A stretch of 64,000 nt of DNA from Reticulitermes speratus (Eukaryota; Arthropoda; Insecta; Blattodea; Rhinotermitidae). Below the pieces are notes generated by a model, which worked only from the letters and a program-made list of their open reading frames with translations, did no database searches and was not told where the DNA came from. The position numbers were made by a program, and so were the translations under genes. Where the stretch lies: contig JAJKFL010000007.1 in the NCBI GenBank assembly GCA_021186555.1, positions 953,501-1,017,500 on the forward strand. The letters are read 5' to 3'. This document shows positions 20,715 to 31,017 of the stretch, piece by piece (positions within the stretch are counted from its first letter, which is position 1; each line of letters starts with the position of its first letter).

Positions 20715-22095
20715 AATTGACAACTATTAAAATTATAATACAAGTAATAGCGGAGGCGAGGATGGCACTCTATAGACTGCACATACTTAAACAACCGGGT
20801 GTTCCAAAAACAGTGTCAGAGTTGCTAACCATCTGGAATAATGTAGGCGACCCATTTACTAGACATGCGGTCGGACCATATTATACCAGCTTACCATCAT
20901 ACTAAAAACTGCATGGTCATAACAGACCAGGCGTATCGGAAAAACAAAGAAGCAATGTTTCCTGGTGATGCCGTAATCTGGTTTACTGACGGATATAGGG
21001 CTGACTCAGGGACAGGGTCTGATATTTATGGCATAAGACCAGAGAGAAGCTTCAGTTTCTGTCTGGGTAAATATGCCACGGTTTTTAAAACCAAAATATA
21101 TGTCATTTTACAATGGGCATGTGAGAAGATAAGAAGGGATTATAGAAGTAAGCGGATCCTTATTTTCTCTGACAGCCAGGCGGCACTTAAGGCGCTTAGC
21201 AGCCCGAAAGTGACTTCGTGACTGGTTGCAGAATGCCTGGATGCTCTCTTTGCGCTGGCAAGCCGCAATGAGGTAATCCTCATGTGGGTGCCTGGGCATT
21301 GTGGCATCCTGGTAATGAAAAAGATGATAAACTTGCAAGGCAAGGAGCAGCTACGCCATTACTGGGCCCACAGCTGGCTCTTGGAATACCTAGGTGTTCA
21401 GCAAGAAGAGCTATTAAGAACCCTTGCAAGGCAAGGAGCAGCTACGCCATTACTGGGTCCACAGCTGGCTCTTGGAATACCTAGGTGTTCAGCAAGAAGA
21501 GCTATTAAGAACCCTTGCAAGGCAAGGAGCAGCTACGCCATTACTGGGTCCACAGCTGGCTCTTGGAATACCTAGGTGTTCAGCAAGAAGAGCTATTAAG
21601 AACTGGATTGAGTGCCAACATCGTATCACCTGGAATAATTTACCAGGTCATAGACATGGTAAACTTATTTTTAGTGGACAATGTAAGAAAAGAGCTGAAG
21701 GCCTTCTTATACTAAGCAGCCATCAACTAAGATTGGTAGTTGCATTGCTCACAGGCGATGTTCCTGTGAGGAAGCACCTGAATATTATGGGCCTCTGATG
21801 GAGATCGTACCTGCAGATTTTGTGGGTCGGAGACTGAAACTGTGCACCATATTATTTGTTGTTGCGAGGCGTTGGCTCGTCAGCGCTGTAAGTACTTTGG
21901 GAAGCTGTTTGCTGAACTAAAAGATATAAACACGGCTTCATTAAAAGACCTGTGTCTGTTTGTTAGAGGCACAGGGCTAATGAACCAGTGCTGAATGCAA
22001 TACTTAGGGCTGCACAATAAGCTTATGGCTGCGGTGCATCCGGAGCTTTTGGTGACGGGCCCTTGGTGGAAGAATAAGAATAAGAAGAAGAGCAT
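20715..22095 (+). pseudogene. LINE-c: RNase H and 3' end of a non-LTR retrotransposon
   Basis: In the 20865-21221 frame WFTDGYRADSGTGSDIYG (catalytic-type Asp at residue 42) and FSDSQAALKAL (Asp 103) identify an RNase H domain. The second acidic position, normally Glu in an AEVYAI-like motif, is Lys 77 here. After a stop come LVAECLDAL and WVPGHCGI (another RNase H hallmark), a 91-bp triplication, then SAN-type C-terminal sequence ending RTCRFCGSETETVHHIICCC (about 21808-21867), a zinc-knuckle-like CCHC pattern. The 3' end reads GGCTGCGGTGCATCCGGAGC followed by an (AATAAG)n-like tail. The element is 5'-truncated and frameshifted. Confidence 0.85.
21333..21604. repeat. 91-bp triplication inside LINE-c
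   Basis: Three near-identical 91-bp copies starting gcaaggcaaggagcagctac. 91 is not a multiple of three, so the triplication breaks the reading frame of the LINE after the RNase H domain. Confidence 0.95.
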
Positions 22096-22169
22096 AAGTA
22101 ATGAATTAAAAAGCATGTAGGATGTTGTATCGAACAAGCTGCATTACCCGCTGCATATGTCCTCAAGTA

Positions 22170-22270
22170 CTGTAGCTCCCTCAAGATGTCTGCGGCTCGT
22201 GGCCGAAACATATAGCAGCATCAGAACTATGTATTGTGCAGTTAGTTGGAAATAAATTTGTGTATATACA
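22170..22270 (+). repeat. right inverted P-arm flanking LINE-c
   Basis: Plus strand: GCTCC, CTCAAGA (22180-22186), TGTCTGCGGCTCGTGGC, CGAAA, CATA, TA, GCAGCATCAGAACTATG and TTAGTTGGAAATAAATTTG. Reverse complement of the arm at 20540-20645. Confidence 0.8.
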
Positions 22271-22304
22271 GTGGCACGGAAGATGTATAATATTAAAAGA
22301 AAGA

Positions 22305-22420
22305 ACAAGCCTGTCCAAAAACTCGGTATCAGTCAACCACACTACACGGCGTCACGTACCATTATACTGCAGTATTAATATTCACCTCCGTGAGAACATG
22401 AAACCTCAGTAGAGCAATGA
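22305..22420 (+). repeat. P-arm downstream fragment
   Basis: AAAAACTCGGTATCAGTCAA, CCACACTACACGGCGTCACG and TTCACCTCCGTGAGAACATG follow the 3' part of the arm consensus. The start box is absent. Confidence 0.5.
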
Positions 22421-22900
22421 TGTTAAGCCCCTGTGTTTCGAAATCTCCGTTTTGTGGTGTTACACATTGTTTTTCACTAACTGTATTTATTGCTGTAATG
22501 CATTGTGCAATTGTCAGCAGGGCGTGATTATGGTCTGACGTCTTCTGTTACGATCAGAGATCGGAAAGCCACCACAAGGCTGTCTGCAAAGTCGCATTAA
22601 CAACGCAACCATTCCTTAATGCCTCCAGTCGCTAAGTGGGAATTCTCTTGTGCGTACAAGCAAATACACTAATTTTGGCTGTTCAAATCGAGTGTCTAAT
22701 TGGCACTGTGAGTTGAAACGTTGCAGTGTGGTATACGGTACACTGAAATAAGCCGTCAGTCACAAATAAATTATTATTGATTCAGAATTCTGAAAACAAT
22801 AAAAATTTAGTTGCGACTGACAGTTTTTTTTTTCAATTTAGTGTATATGTTATCACAACGGGATATTTAGACTACACTGGCACTGTCTTCCCGACAGTGC
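22421..22900. other. unassigned AT-rich DNA
   Basis: No feature recognised. A short palindrome cactggcactgtc/gacagtgccagtg lies at about 22876-22903. Confidence 0.35.
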
Positions 22901-22913
22901 CAGTGTGAAGATC

Positions 22914-22956
22914 AATAATAATAATAACAACAATAATAATAATAATAATAATAATA
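22914..22956. repeat. (AAT)n microsatellite
   Basis: About 14 AAT/AAC triplets in a row. Confidence 0.95.
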
Positions 22957-23086
22957 CTTGCTCGAAAAGCATAATTGTGAGATACTTTGCGATGTGATTC
23001 TGATATAAATAATACCGTTTGGATATCCACAAAAAAAGAAACAAACAGATTACTATGTGCTTTTCTCTCCCTCTTTCTCTCTCCTC

Positions 23087-23271
23087 CTATGGCTCGACAG
23101 CCCCTACGGGGCCTAGGCCTCCTCATTTTTTGAGGCTTCACGATCACACAATTTTTAGACACACCACACTCGGTAGGACTCCTCTGGACGAGGGATCAGC
23201 CCGTCGCAGAGACCTCTACCTGACAACACACAACACTCACAACAGACAGACATCCATGCCCCCGGCGGGAT
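23087..23271 (-). mobile_element. SINE-A body, reverse
   Basis: GGCTCGACAGCCCCTACGGG, GAGGCTTCACGATCACAC, CACACTCGGTAGGACTCC, CAGAGACCTCTACCTGAC and ATGCCCCCGGCGGGAT give the SINE-A body up to the edge of the B box. The tRNA part is interrupted at 23271 by a T-run that begins the next element. Confidence 0.8.
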
Positions 23272-23495
23272 TTTTTTTTTTTTTTTTGGCCTGTCCGGGG
23301 TTTTTCCCCTTTGATCCATTTTTGTACTGTTTAAATCCTTTCGTCCTTCATGTCACTTTACGTTCCATGCTACCGTCCTTATACAACAAACACAACACAA
23401 ACATCCATGCCCCCGGTGGGATTCGAACCCACAATCCCAGCAAGCGAGCAGCCGTAGACCCACGCCTTAAACCGCGCGGCCACTACGATCGGCAA
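23272..23495 (-). mobile_element. SINE-A2 (same head, different body), reverse, inserted in SINE-A
   Basis: Poly-T of about 19 at 23271-23289 is the A-tail of a minus-strand element. It has GGTTTTTCCCCTTTGATCCA and TCATGTCACTTTACGTTCCA in the body, and a tRNA-Leu-like head with TTCGAACCCACAATCCC and GCCTTAAACCGCGCGGCC. Its body matches 24785-24880 on the plus strand, so at least two SINE subfamilies share one head. Confidence 0.8.
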
Positions 23496-23896
23496 TGAAG
23501 TATTACTTCATAATATTATATAATCGCAACGGGATGTCTGAGATAAAATCATTGAGGTTAGATGTTTGGCAGAAATTTGTCGACGAAGGCTGGTTGGAGA
23601 GTTTATCAGCAAGTTTATTTTTGTATGTGTGTATACGTGTTGTGTAGCAAGTGCGAGAAAGGAGCTTATTCGTGCGAGGTCATGTCTGTGTGCTCGCGTG
23701 TTGTATTCTGAAGTTACTGAATGGACATCGATTAAATTCGATTCTTGTAGAGGTCAGCCATTTCGGGCATATTTAGTTTTGATGGAAATCAAACTTTCTT
23801 GAAATGGGCTGATTGCACAGAACGCGTGAATATGATACAAAATGTGCAAGTTATTAAGCCCCAAACACTTATTTCAAATATTTGAAGACGCGTGGA
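23496..23896. other. unassigned DNA
   Basis: No feature recognised. Confidence 0.3.
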
Positions 23897-23964
23897 TTGT
23901 TACTTACACACAAATGTGCAGTGTTACTTACACACAAAGGTGCAGTGTTACTTACACACAAATG
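23897..23964. repeat. 24-bp repeat, about 2.8 copies
   Basis: Unit tgttacttacacacaaatgt plus gcag, repeated almost exactly. Confidence 0.9.
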
Positions 23965-24231
23965 ACAGTAATTCCAAACCGTCATGTCCGTAGTGTGATT
24001 GACACACAAACTGTAGGTGTGCAGCTGGACATAATTATCGCCAAAGTCAATTATTCTGCTCTCTGAAGTTAGTTGTTAGTGTACACTGGTCAGACAGCAC
24101 GGCACAGTGGACAAAAGTTATCCGATTAATTGTCTGTACGACGGGTTGCCTTCAGAATGATTCTTCTGGGAATGCAGGGAATGTTTCAATCCCTGAAAAT
24201 TCCGGTAAAATTTTGTTTTTTGTAATCTGAA

Positions 24232-24580
24232 AACGAACTGGCGTGTATAGAAGACTGATCTGTCGTTAGCTATGTACGTTAAATATGTTAGCAAATATTA
24301 ACGAACTGGCGTATATAGAAGACTGGTCTGTCGTTAGCTATGTACGTTAAATATGTTAGCAAATATTAACGAACTGGCGTATATAGAAGACTGGTCTGTC
24401 GTTAGCTATGTACGTTAAATATGTTAGCAAATATTAACGAACTGACGTATATAGAAGATTGGTCTGTCGTTAGCTATGTACGTTAAATATGTTAGCAAAT
24501 ATTAACGAACTGACGTATATAGAAGACTGGTCTGTCGTTAGCTATGTACGTTAAATATGTTAGCAAATATTAACGAACTG
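24232..24580. repeat. 68-bp tandem repeat, five copies
   Basis: Copies begin aacgaactggcgtatataga at 24232, 24300, 24368, 24436 and 24504. Only a few substitutions separate them (ggcg/gacg, gact/gatt). Confidence 0.97.
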
Positions 24581-24620
24581 AAGTGACAGATAGTAGCGAA
24601 GAGTAGCAGTGGATGTTGGC

Positions 24621-24684
24621 CGTGCCATGGCTCAGGCGGTTAGTCGCCGGCGTCCCACCGCGGAGGCCCGGGTTGGAAGCCGAC
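24621..24684 (+). mobile_element. tRNA-like fragment
   Basis: CCATGGCTCAGGCGGTTAG resembles a tRNA A box and GGCCCGGGTTGGAAGCC a damaged B box. SINE-A2 begins right after it. It may be another SINE head split by the insertion. Confidence 0.4.
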
Positions 24685-24877
24685 CCCAGTGGCCGTGCGG
24701 TCTAAGGCGTGGGTCTTCGGCCGCTCGCTTGCTAGGATCGTGGGTTCGAATCCCACCGGGGGCATGGATGTTTGTGTTGTGTTAGATGTATGGACAATAG
24801 CATGAAACATAAGGTGACATGCAGGACAAAAAGGACTTCAACAGTACAAATGGATCAAAGGGGAAAACCCAGGAATT

Positions 24878-24908
<31 letters not shown>

Positions 24909-25118
24909 GTCAGTCCATGTGGCATTTGTGATGGACAAAGTGGCACTGGGACAGGTTTTGCCCCGAGTACTTCGAGTTTTCCCTGTCAATTTCATTCCAC
25001 CGTTGCTGCATTACACGGAAAAACGAAAAAAACTAATCATCCTCATCACAGGGTTCCAAAATAAGCCTTAAGGCTGCGGTGCGTCCGTAGCTTCTGCTGC
25101 GGGGCCCTTCTCCACAAA
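24685..25118 (+). mobile_element. SINE-A2 followed by a LINE-c-like 3' tail
   Basis: Head: TGGCCGTGCGGTCTAAGGCG and GGTTCGAATCCCACC. Body: GACATGCAGGACAAAAAGGA and ATGGATCAAAGGGGAAAACC, then a poly-A of 23 at about 24879-24901. The rest (24905-25118) has SGTGTGF.PSTS-type relic coding text and ends GGCTGCGGTGCGTCCGTAGC, GGGGCCCTTCTCCA, which matches the 3' end of LINE-c at 22025-22065. Either a SINE inserted beside a LINE tail or a composite element. Confidence 0.75.
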
Positions 25119-25535
25119 AAAAAACAGTAGATTTGTTGAGTCGGTGTTTTCAGCGTGTGACTGTGACGTTAATATTTCATAGACAGCAGCATCGCTTAGT
25201 GCGTAGCGTCCTTATATCACGTTTAGTATGACGGTGTATGTGTAAATGTCTTCGCATAAATTTTTAATTTAATGACGCTGTTATTCCGAATTGTGTGACC
25301 TAGAGTTGCTGTCAAGGGCTGTGATATGTACTGTGGGTCTCAATGAAATAATTAGTGGAAGGTGGTACAATTGGATCGTTTTACACAAAAACATGATTTA
25401 TTGCGTAAAATACGCAAGCAAGAATAAGCGTCAGCGCTGATGCGTATTTTGTTACCTTGATGAATATATGCAATTAATTTTGCTTGAAAATATTTAATAT
25501 TGTAATTGTTAAAATGTAAAGGATTTCTTAAAACT
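25119..25535. other. unassigned DNA
   Basis: No feature recognised. Confidence 0.3.
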
Positions 25536-25638
25536 GATCGACAATGTGCCTCCGTACCTAACAGTTATGATCGACAATGTGCCTCCGTACCTAACAGTTA
25601 TGATCGACAGTGTGCCTCCGTACCTAACAGTTATGATC
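25536..25638. repeat. 33-bp repeat, three copies
   Basis: Unit starts gatcgacaatgtgcctccgt and ends acctaacagttat. Starts at 25536, 25569 and 25602. Confidence 0.95.
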
Positions 25639-25794
25639 CTTGCTGGTGTAATTATGATGCCTGAGATCTACCACAAAGCAAGCGGTGTTTCCCTTTCGCA
25701 CCTGTACATACTTTGTGGCAGCAGATATTACATTTCTGGCAAGACGTCCGTCCACCTTTTTGTTTCGTAGCTTCAGTACCACAATACTTAAAAG

Positions 25795-26096
25795 GTAAAG
25801 CTATCCCATTACAGGCCTGGACAGGTCCTTAGGGTTCCAGGGGGTTGAGGCTCCCAGTTTTCTAGACAATCGGCATATGAAGGTGGTAAGGTTGTCAGCC
25901 CTACGCACCGGCCGCCTTTACCTCCAGGAAATATTCCTTGTACTCATTTCTGTTAGATGCTGAGTCGACCCCAGGACTATAGTGCGACCGAAAGGATTAT
26001 GTCAATGAAAAATTCCAATGATACCATCGGTAATCGAACCCGCGACCTTCCGGCTTGTAACGCAGTGCCTTAACCAACTGCGCCACCGCGTGCAAG
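25795..26096 (-). mobile_element. SINE-B, full length, reverse
   Basis: On the minus strand: A-box-like GGTGGCGCAGTTGGTTAAGG, B-box region GTCGCGGGTTCGATTACCG, then CTATAGTCCTGGGGTCGACT, AAAGGCGGCCGGTGCGTAGG, CTGGGAGCCTCAACCCCCTG and a CTTTACCTTTT end. The tRNA head still looks well folded. Confidence 0.85.
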
Positions 26097-27008
26097 AAGC
26101 AAAAAACCACGCTTGTGTTCCTTTGCTTGCTGGTGATTTGTCTGCGACACTGAATCCATTCTCCGCTCTCCTCCACACGTTATTCCGAAATAAGGTGCGT
26201 CAGAGGCTAAGTACAATTCAGTCCTGCGGTCGTCAGAAGTTATGGGTCATACCTCACAGTTCTGAACCTAGCCGAGTGGAAGTTTTCAAACTCATCTCAA
26301 GAGCTGTTTATGAATGAATATTCAGCTGTTTTCTGCTTGTTGCCAGCGCCTACTCAGGTGGAAGTGTAGGACGCTGCGCCCTTCAGGTCGTACCGACGCC
26401 TAACGCATTAAGTTCACATTGCCGGTCAGCTGTCTGGAAAAATTATGTGTAGTGACTTACACAGTGGCGAATGGTGGATGAATAAAGTAAGTTATCCATT
26501 TTATAAACTGGAATTTATACTGTATGAAATATTTTGGATTTATAAGATCCGAGGTCTTGTCGTGGCTTCAAGAATTTTATGAGCCGTGATGTGTCTCGCT
26601 GTGTCACTGCTGTTCAACAAATATAATTGTGAACGTTGTTGTTTATGGGCGAAATACGTGAAATGCATAAATCTTTATAGTTCAAAACGCCATTTATTAC
26701 TAAAAGTGTACTATAATAGTACTTTGGTGTACTGTTGGATCTCTCAAAAAGTGAGACCACAGGGGCACTTCAACTGTTGCCCTGTTGCTCGGTCGGTCGG
26801 TCGGTTAGTTTCTTAACCGCGTGAAGACTGAAATTCCTCTGAACTGTATAAACATAATTCCTACTTCACAGAGGGCTACATCCTTCACAGTACATTAATC
26901 AACGGATAATGTTGTTAACAGTGGGTGGTGTAGCTAATTACCAATAGTATTTAAACGGAAAATTGACACATACATATTTATAACAAGTTAAGTTACTGTG
27001 ATTAAGGG
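26097..27008. other. unassigned DNA
   Basis: A short (GGTC)n run sits near 26789-26804. No exon recognised. Confidence 0.35.
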
Positions 27009-27321
27009 TGGAAGTATTACGCATAGTCATGGAGGAAAGTAACAACCTACATACAATGAAAAGAAGGAAGGCTAACTGGATTGGTCACATCTTGCGTAGG
27101 AACTGCCTTCTGAAACATGTGATTGAAGGAAAGGTAGAAGGATTTAAGTGACAGGAAGGCGAAGAAGAAGACGTAAGCAGCTACTGGATGACCTTAAGGA
27201 AAAAAGAAGATACTGGAAATTGAAAGAGGAAGCACTAGATCGCACCCTGTGGAGAATTCGCTTTGGAAGAAGCTATGGACCTGTCGTAAGACAGACTGCA
27301 GAATGAATGAACGAATGAATA
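27009..27321 (+). pseudogene. LINE-a reverse-transcriptase 3' end
   Basis: Translation gives KRRKANWIGHILRRNCLLKH, VIEGKVEG, then after a frameshift fragments of the RKQLLDDLKE..YWKLKEEALDRT..R..FG..YGPVVRQT end, followed by a (GAAT)n tail. Same 3' end as 30298-31007 (-) and 44725-44985 (+). The tandem GAAT tail is the element's own 3' terminus. Clade assignment (RTE-like or another non-LTR group) is not certain. Confidence 0.8.
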
Positions 27322-28096
27322 TAATGAGAACACAGCTCTTAGTGTAGTGTTAGAGTAAGGAGAACAGAGGTCTAGTGTAGTGTTAGAGTAATGAGAACAG
27401 AGCTCTTAGTATAGTGTTAGAGTAAGGAGAACAAAGGTCTAGTGTAGTGTTAGAGTAAGGAGAACAGAGGTCTAGTGTAGTGTTAGAGTAATGAGAACAG
27501 AGGTCTAGTGTAGTGTTAGAGTAATGAGAACAGAGGTCTAGTGTAGTGTTAGAGTAAGGAGAACAGAGGTCTAGTGTAGTGTTAGAGTAATGAGAACAGA
27601 GGTCTAGTGTAGTGTTAGAGTAAGGAGAACAGAGGTCTAGTGTAGTGTTAGAGTAAGGAGAACAGAGGTCTAGTGTAGTGTTAGAGTAAGGAGAACAGAG
27701 GTCTAATGTAGTGTTAGAGTAAGGAGAACAGAGGTCTAGTGTAGTGTTAGAGTAAGGAGAACAGAGGTCTAGTGTAGTGTTAGAGTAAGGAGAACAAAGG
27801 TCTAGTGTAGTGTTAGAGTAAGGAGAACAGAGGTCTAGTGTAGTGTTAGAGTAAGGAAAACAGAGGTCTAGTGTAGTGTTAGAGTAAGGAGAACAGAGGT
27901 CTAGTGTAGTGTTAGAGTAAGGAGAACAGAGGTCTAGTGTAGTGTTAGAGTAAGGAGAACAGAGGTCTAGTGTAGTGTTAGAGTAAGGAGAACAGAGGTC
28001 TAGTGTAGTGTTAGAGTAAGGAGAACAGAGGTCTAGTGTAGTGTTAGAGTAAGGAGAACAGAGGTCTAGTGTAGTGTTAGAGTAAGGAGAACAAAG
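27322..28096. repeat. 33-bp minisatellite, about 23 copies
   Basis: Unit agtgtagtgttagagtaagg plus agaacagaggtct. The first units are irregular (agctctt insert, atgag instead of aggag) and the later ones nearly identical. The array begins at the GAAT tail of LINE-a. Confidence 0.98.
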
Positions 28097-28504
28097 CTGC
28101 TCTGGCTATTAAAAACATAAATTAAAAAATATATTAGTGCATTTGAATTAACCGAAAGTTTTATTCGACTATTACTGCTCGGCCAGAGATAAACGTGTAC
28201 ATCATGCGTAGACGTACGTTCAATTTAGCAGCGTGCAGCTTCGGTTTATCTGTGATGTGAAGACTTGTCGAGTGTTAGATACTGTTTACCAATGACTGTT
28301 TGCCAATGGGCGCGGCATATATCCCAGGATAATTCCTGCATCAACACCATTGTGAGACGCTAAGACCTCGCATAACTGTGGCAAGCCTTTGTGCCCTGTC
28401 ATTAGCTTATAGGAAGTACGTGCACGTGGCCTTGCTTGCTACATAGGGCGTATTTTCCGAAATTTGAGGTTCTCGTGGGGTTACGATGAGGATGTCTTCT
28501 CGGA
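28097..28504. other. unassigned DNA
   Basis: No feature recognised. Confidence 0.3.
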
Positions 28505-28570
28505 TGTGAGGTTCAAAGTACACGGCGTCTCATCCCGCACAGAGATTGTCTTCAAGGACACACTTTGCAC
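28505..28570 (+). repeat. P-arm downstream fragment
   Basis: AAAGTACACGGCGTCTCATC and CCGCACAGAGATTGTCTTCA match the ACACGGCGTCACATCCC segment of the arm. Short and diverged. Confidence 0.3.
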
Positions 28571-29100
28571 TCGCGTACTGTTCCTACGTGAAGCAAAAAA
28601 TAAAGCAGTCCAAGTCTGCTGGGAGACAAAAAAAATATATATTTCCAGATTTGCTTCTCCGGGCACATTAAATTCTACACAAACAGGCGTCAGTGACACA
28701 TATATTTCCAGCCGCAATACTTACTTCTTTGTGTGGATTTTATTTGTACCAGCTACACAGTTTTAGTGTTGCATATTGTTACGATGTCTTACGTAGCTTA
28801 TTTGTATAACTGTATGAAGCGTGGAGAAACAGTCGTGAAAGTACCCAGGTTTATGGCTGGGTGTGTCAATTTCAGGCAAGAACTCTCCAGGACGTAAACA
28901 ATGTTCATTAGCTTGGATGTTTGCGGAAACTATCTATTAATTGACGTGATGTCGTGAGAGTTGTGAGCGTGTGCAAGTGTAATGTGCCCGCTTTGCGTTG
29001 GAGCACTTAGTGTTTCTGTTGTAGCAGTATAGTTGTCAACGTTGTTGATACGCCAAAGTTTTTAATGTAACTTAGTTCTGTAGGCGTGTGTGCAGGATAG
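28571..29100. other. unassigned DNA
   Basis: No feature recognised. Confidence 0.3.
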
Positions 29101-29290
29101 GTTAGCATAGCGGCAACGGTATGTACTTGTTTTGGACGGTGCGTGGTTCGAGTCTGGGCCAGGACACCTGCTATTGTGACTAATTCGCGATTTTTCTCAG
29201 CCCCGTCTGATATGTTGCAGAACAGTACCGCCACTTGGCCACCAGCTCTTACGGTTCTTCGTTCTTCTGCAGGTCGACGTCATGTGGTGT
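29101..29290 (+). mobile_element. SINE-D-like tRNA-derived fragment
   Basis: A possible A box GTTAGCATAGCGGCAACGG and a B box GTGGTTCGAGTCTGGGCC, followed by TTTTTCTCAGCCCCGTCTGA. A related TTCTTCCTCAGCCCCACTTG block is at 63748-63767. Confidence 0.45.
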
Positions 29291-30058
29291 CAGACACTGG
29301 AGGTGTCGTTAAGTGGCCCATCAAAAAAGTCTTGCTAATTGCGTCCACATGCAAGTAATATTCCCCGATGAGCTATAAAAGGATACTCTCGTGTTTCTAG
29401 CACGAAACTTCCACAATCGATCTGCCAGGTGAAACACCTGGTAGCATGACTTAATTCTCTGCAAACACATTATAATTACCCATGTACAGACGCGCCCTGT
29501 TTGCTGTAGTAATTACCCAGCTTTGTTAACTCCACTGCACCCTTCATTTCTGAATTAGCGTGTTACATTTGTGTATGACGTCTCTCTGTACACCCGTAAG
29601 CAGACGCAGAGTTATGGATCAACAGCACTGAGCATTAAACTCGATTATTGTGCACAACTTTTGTTTGTATGCACGGAACAATAAAATACTAATGACTTGT
29701 GTAAAAATGCTATGAAACCTGGAAGAAGGCGTGACTGTGTAACGTAAATTTCAGTTGAAAATTGTGCGTTCCTTTTAGATGCTTTGTGAAAATGGTGCAG
29801 AATAACGGTAATTATAACCAGTCTCAAATTCCGAATTCGTGTATGCACAAATTGCAGTGGAGAAGTTCAAATGTTCGTCCACTACGATGAGTGTTGTTGT
29901 GTAGCGGAATGGTGTAAAGGCTATGTGACATGCAAATTTGAGCTATGGCATGCGTTGAGTCGTAATTGGACCACATACTTCCGCATGACTACGTGGGGCG
30001 ATGTGTAGAGACGGAATGTGGGAATGAGCGCAAATGGAGTAAACTAACTAACGAAGTC
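29291..30058. other. unassigned DNA
   Basis: No feature recognised. Confidence 0.3.
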
Positions 30059-30121
30059 CATGGAGTACAGTACTCCACATACAGCAGAGTACTCCACAGA
30101 AAGCAGAGTACTCCACAGAGG
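30059..30121. repeat. 18-bp repeat, three copies
   Basis: Units agtactccacatacagcag, agtactccacagaaagcag and agtactccacagagg in tandem. Confidence 0.85.
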
Positions 30122-30136
30122 TCAACAGTTGCTCAG

Positions 30137-30230
30137 CTTGTCAAATACCCCTGAAGTTCATGCAACCCGAAGATTCATTACGAACTGTGTACAAGCCCTT
30201 CTGCTAGGCCAGTCAATTCAGTTCCCATCC
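30137..30230 (-). pseudogene. LINE-b extreme 3' fragment
   Basis: CTTGTCAAATACCCCTGAAG, CAACCCGAAGATTCATTACG and ACTGTGTACAAGCCC match the reversed 3' end of LINE-b (ctagtcaagaaattccccgc, gaacccgaaggttcattacc). Confidence 0.5.
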
Positions 30231-30297
30231 TCACTTTCCATTTCAGTATATATAACACTCATGTTCCTTAATCTCAAAATTGGTTTCCCCATTTCAG

Positions 30298-31007
30298 TGA
30301 TTCATTCATTCCGTAGTCTGTCTTACGACAGGTCCGTAGCCTGTTCCAAAGCGAGTTCTCCACACGGTACGATCTAGTGCTTCCTCTTTCAATTTCCAGT
30401 ATCTTCTCTTTTCCTTAAGGTCATCCAGTAGCTGCTTACGGTTTCTCCCTCGTCTTCCCGTCATTTCTATCCTTCCTACCAACTTTCCTTCAATCACGTG
30501 TTTCAGGAGGCAGTTCCTACGCAAGATGTGACCAATCCAGTTAGCCTTTCTTCTTTTTATTGTATGTACGATATTCCTCTCCTCCTTGACTCTGTGTAAT
30601 ACTTCTTAATTTCTCACACGATCGGTCCAACTGATCACCATTCTTCTCCAGCACCACATTTCAAAACTTTCCAGATACTTCTGATCTACTTTCCGAAGTG
30701 TCCACGTTTCAGCACCACACAAAGCTATGCTCCAAATGTAGCACTTTGCTAGTTTCTTCCTTAAATTTAAGTCCAGTTTGCTGGTGACAAGAGTCTTCTT
30801 GAATGCTGCTTTTGCCATGGCATTTCTGTATTTAATTTCACGTGTACACCTTGCATCATTTGTTATCATGCTACACAAATAATTGAAATATTCCACATTC
30901 TCCAATTGCTTTTGATCTATCATAATTATTATTAGGGCTGGTTGCCTTGAGATTCTCATTACCTTAGTTTTTTCTTGTCCTTCCACATGGAACAACTCGT
31001 TTCCCAC
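30298..31007 (-). pseudogene. LINE-a reverse-transcriptase C-terminal region
   Basis: The longest LINE-a copy. Minus strand: EKTKVMRISRQPA, MIDQKQLENVEYFNYLCSMI, CTREIKYRNAMAKAAF, LRKKLAKCYIWSIALCGAET, SFEMWCWRRM, then one in-frame stop at 30606-30608, then HILRRNCLLKHVIEGK, RRGRNRKQLLDDLKEKRRYW and GYGPVVRQTTE, ending in an ATTC tail at 30298. Upstream polymerase motifs are absent (5' truncation). Apart from the single stop the frame is intact over about 234 codons. Confidence 0.88.
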
Positions 31008-31017
31008 TGGACGTATT

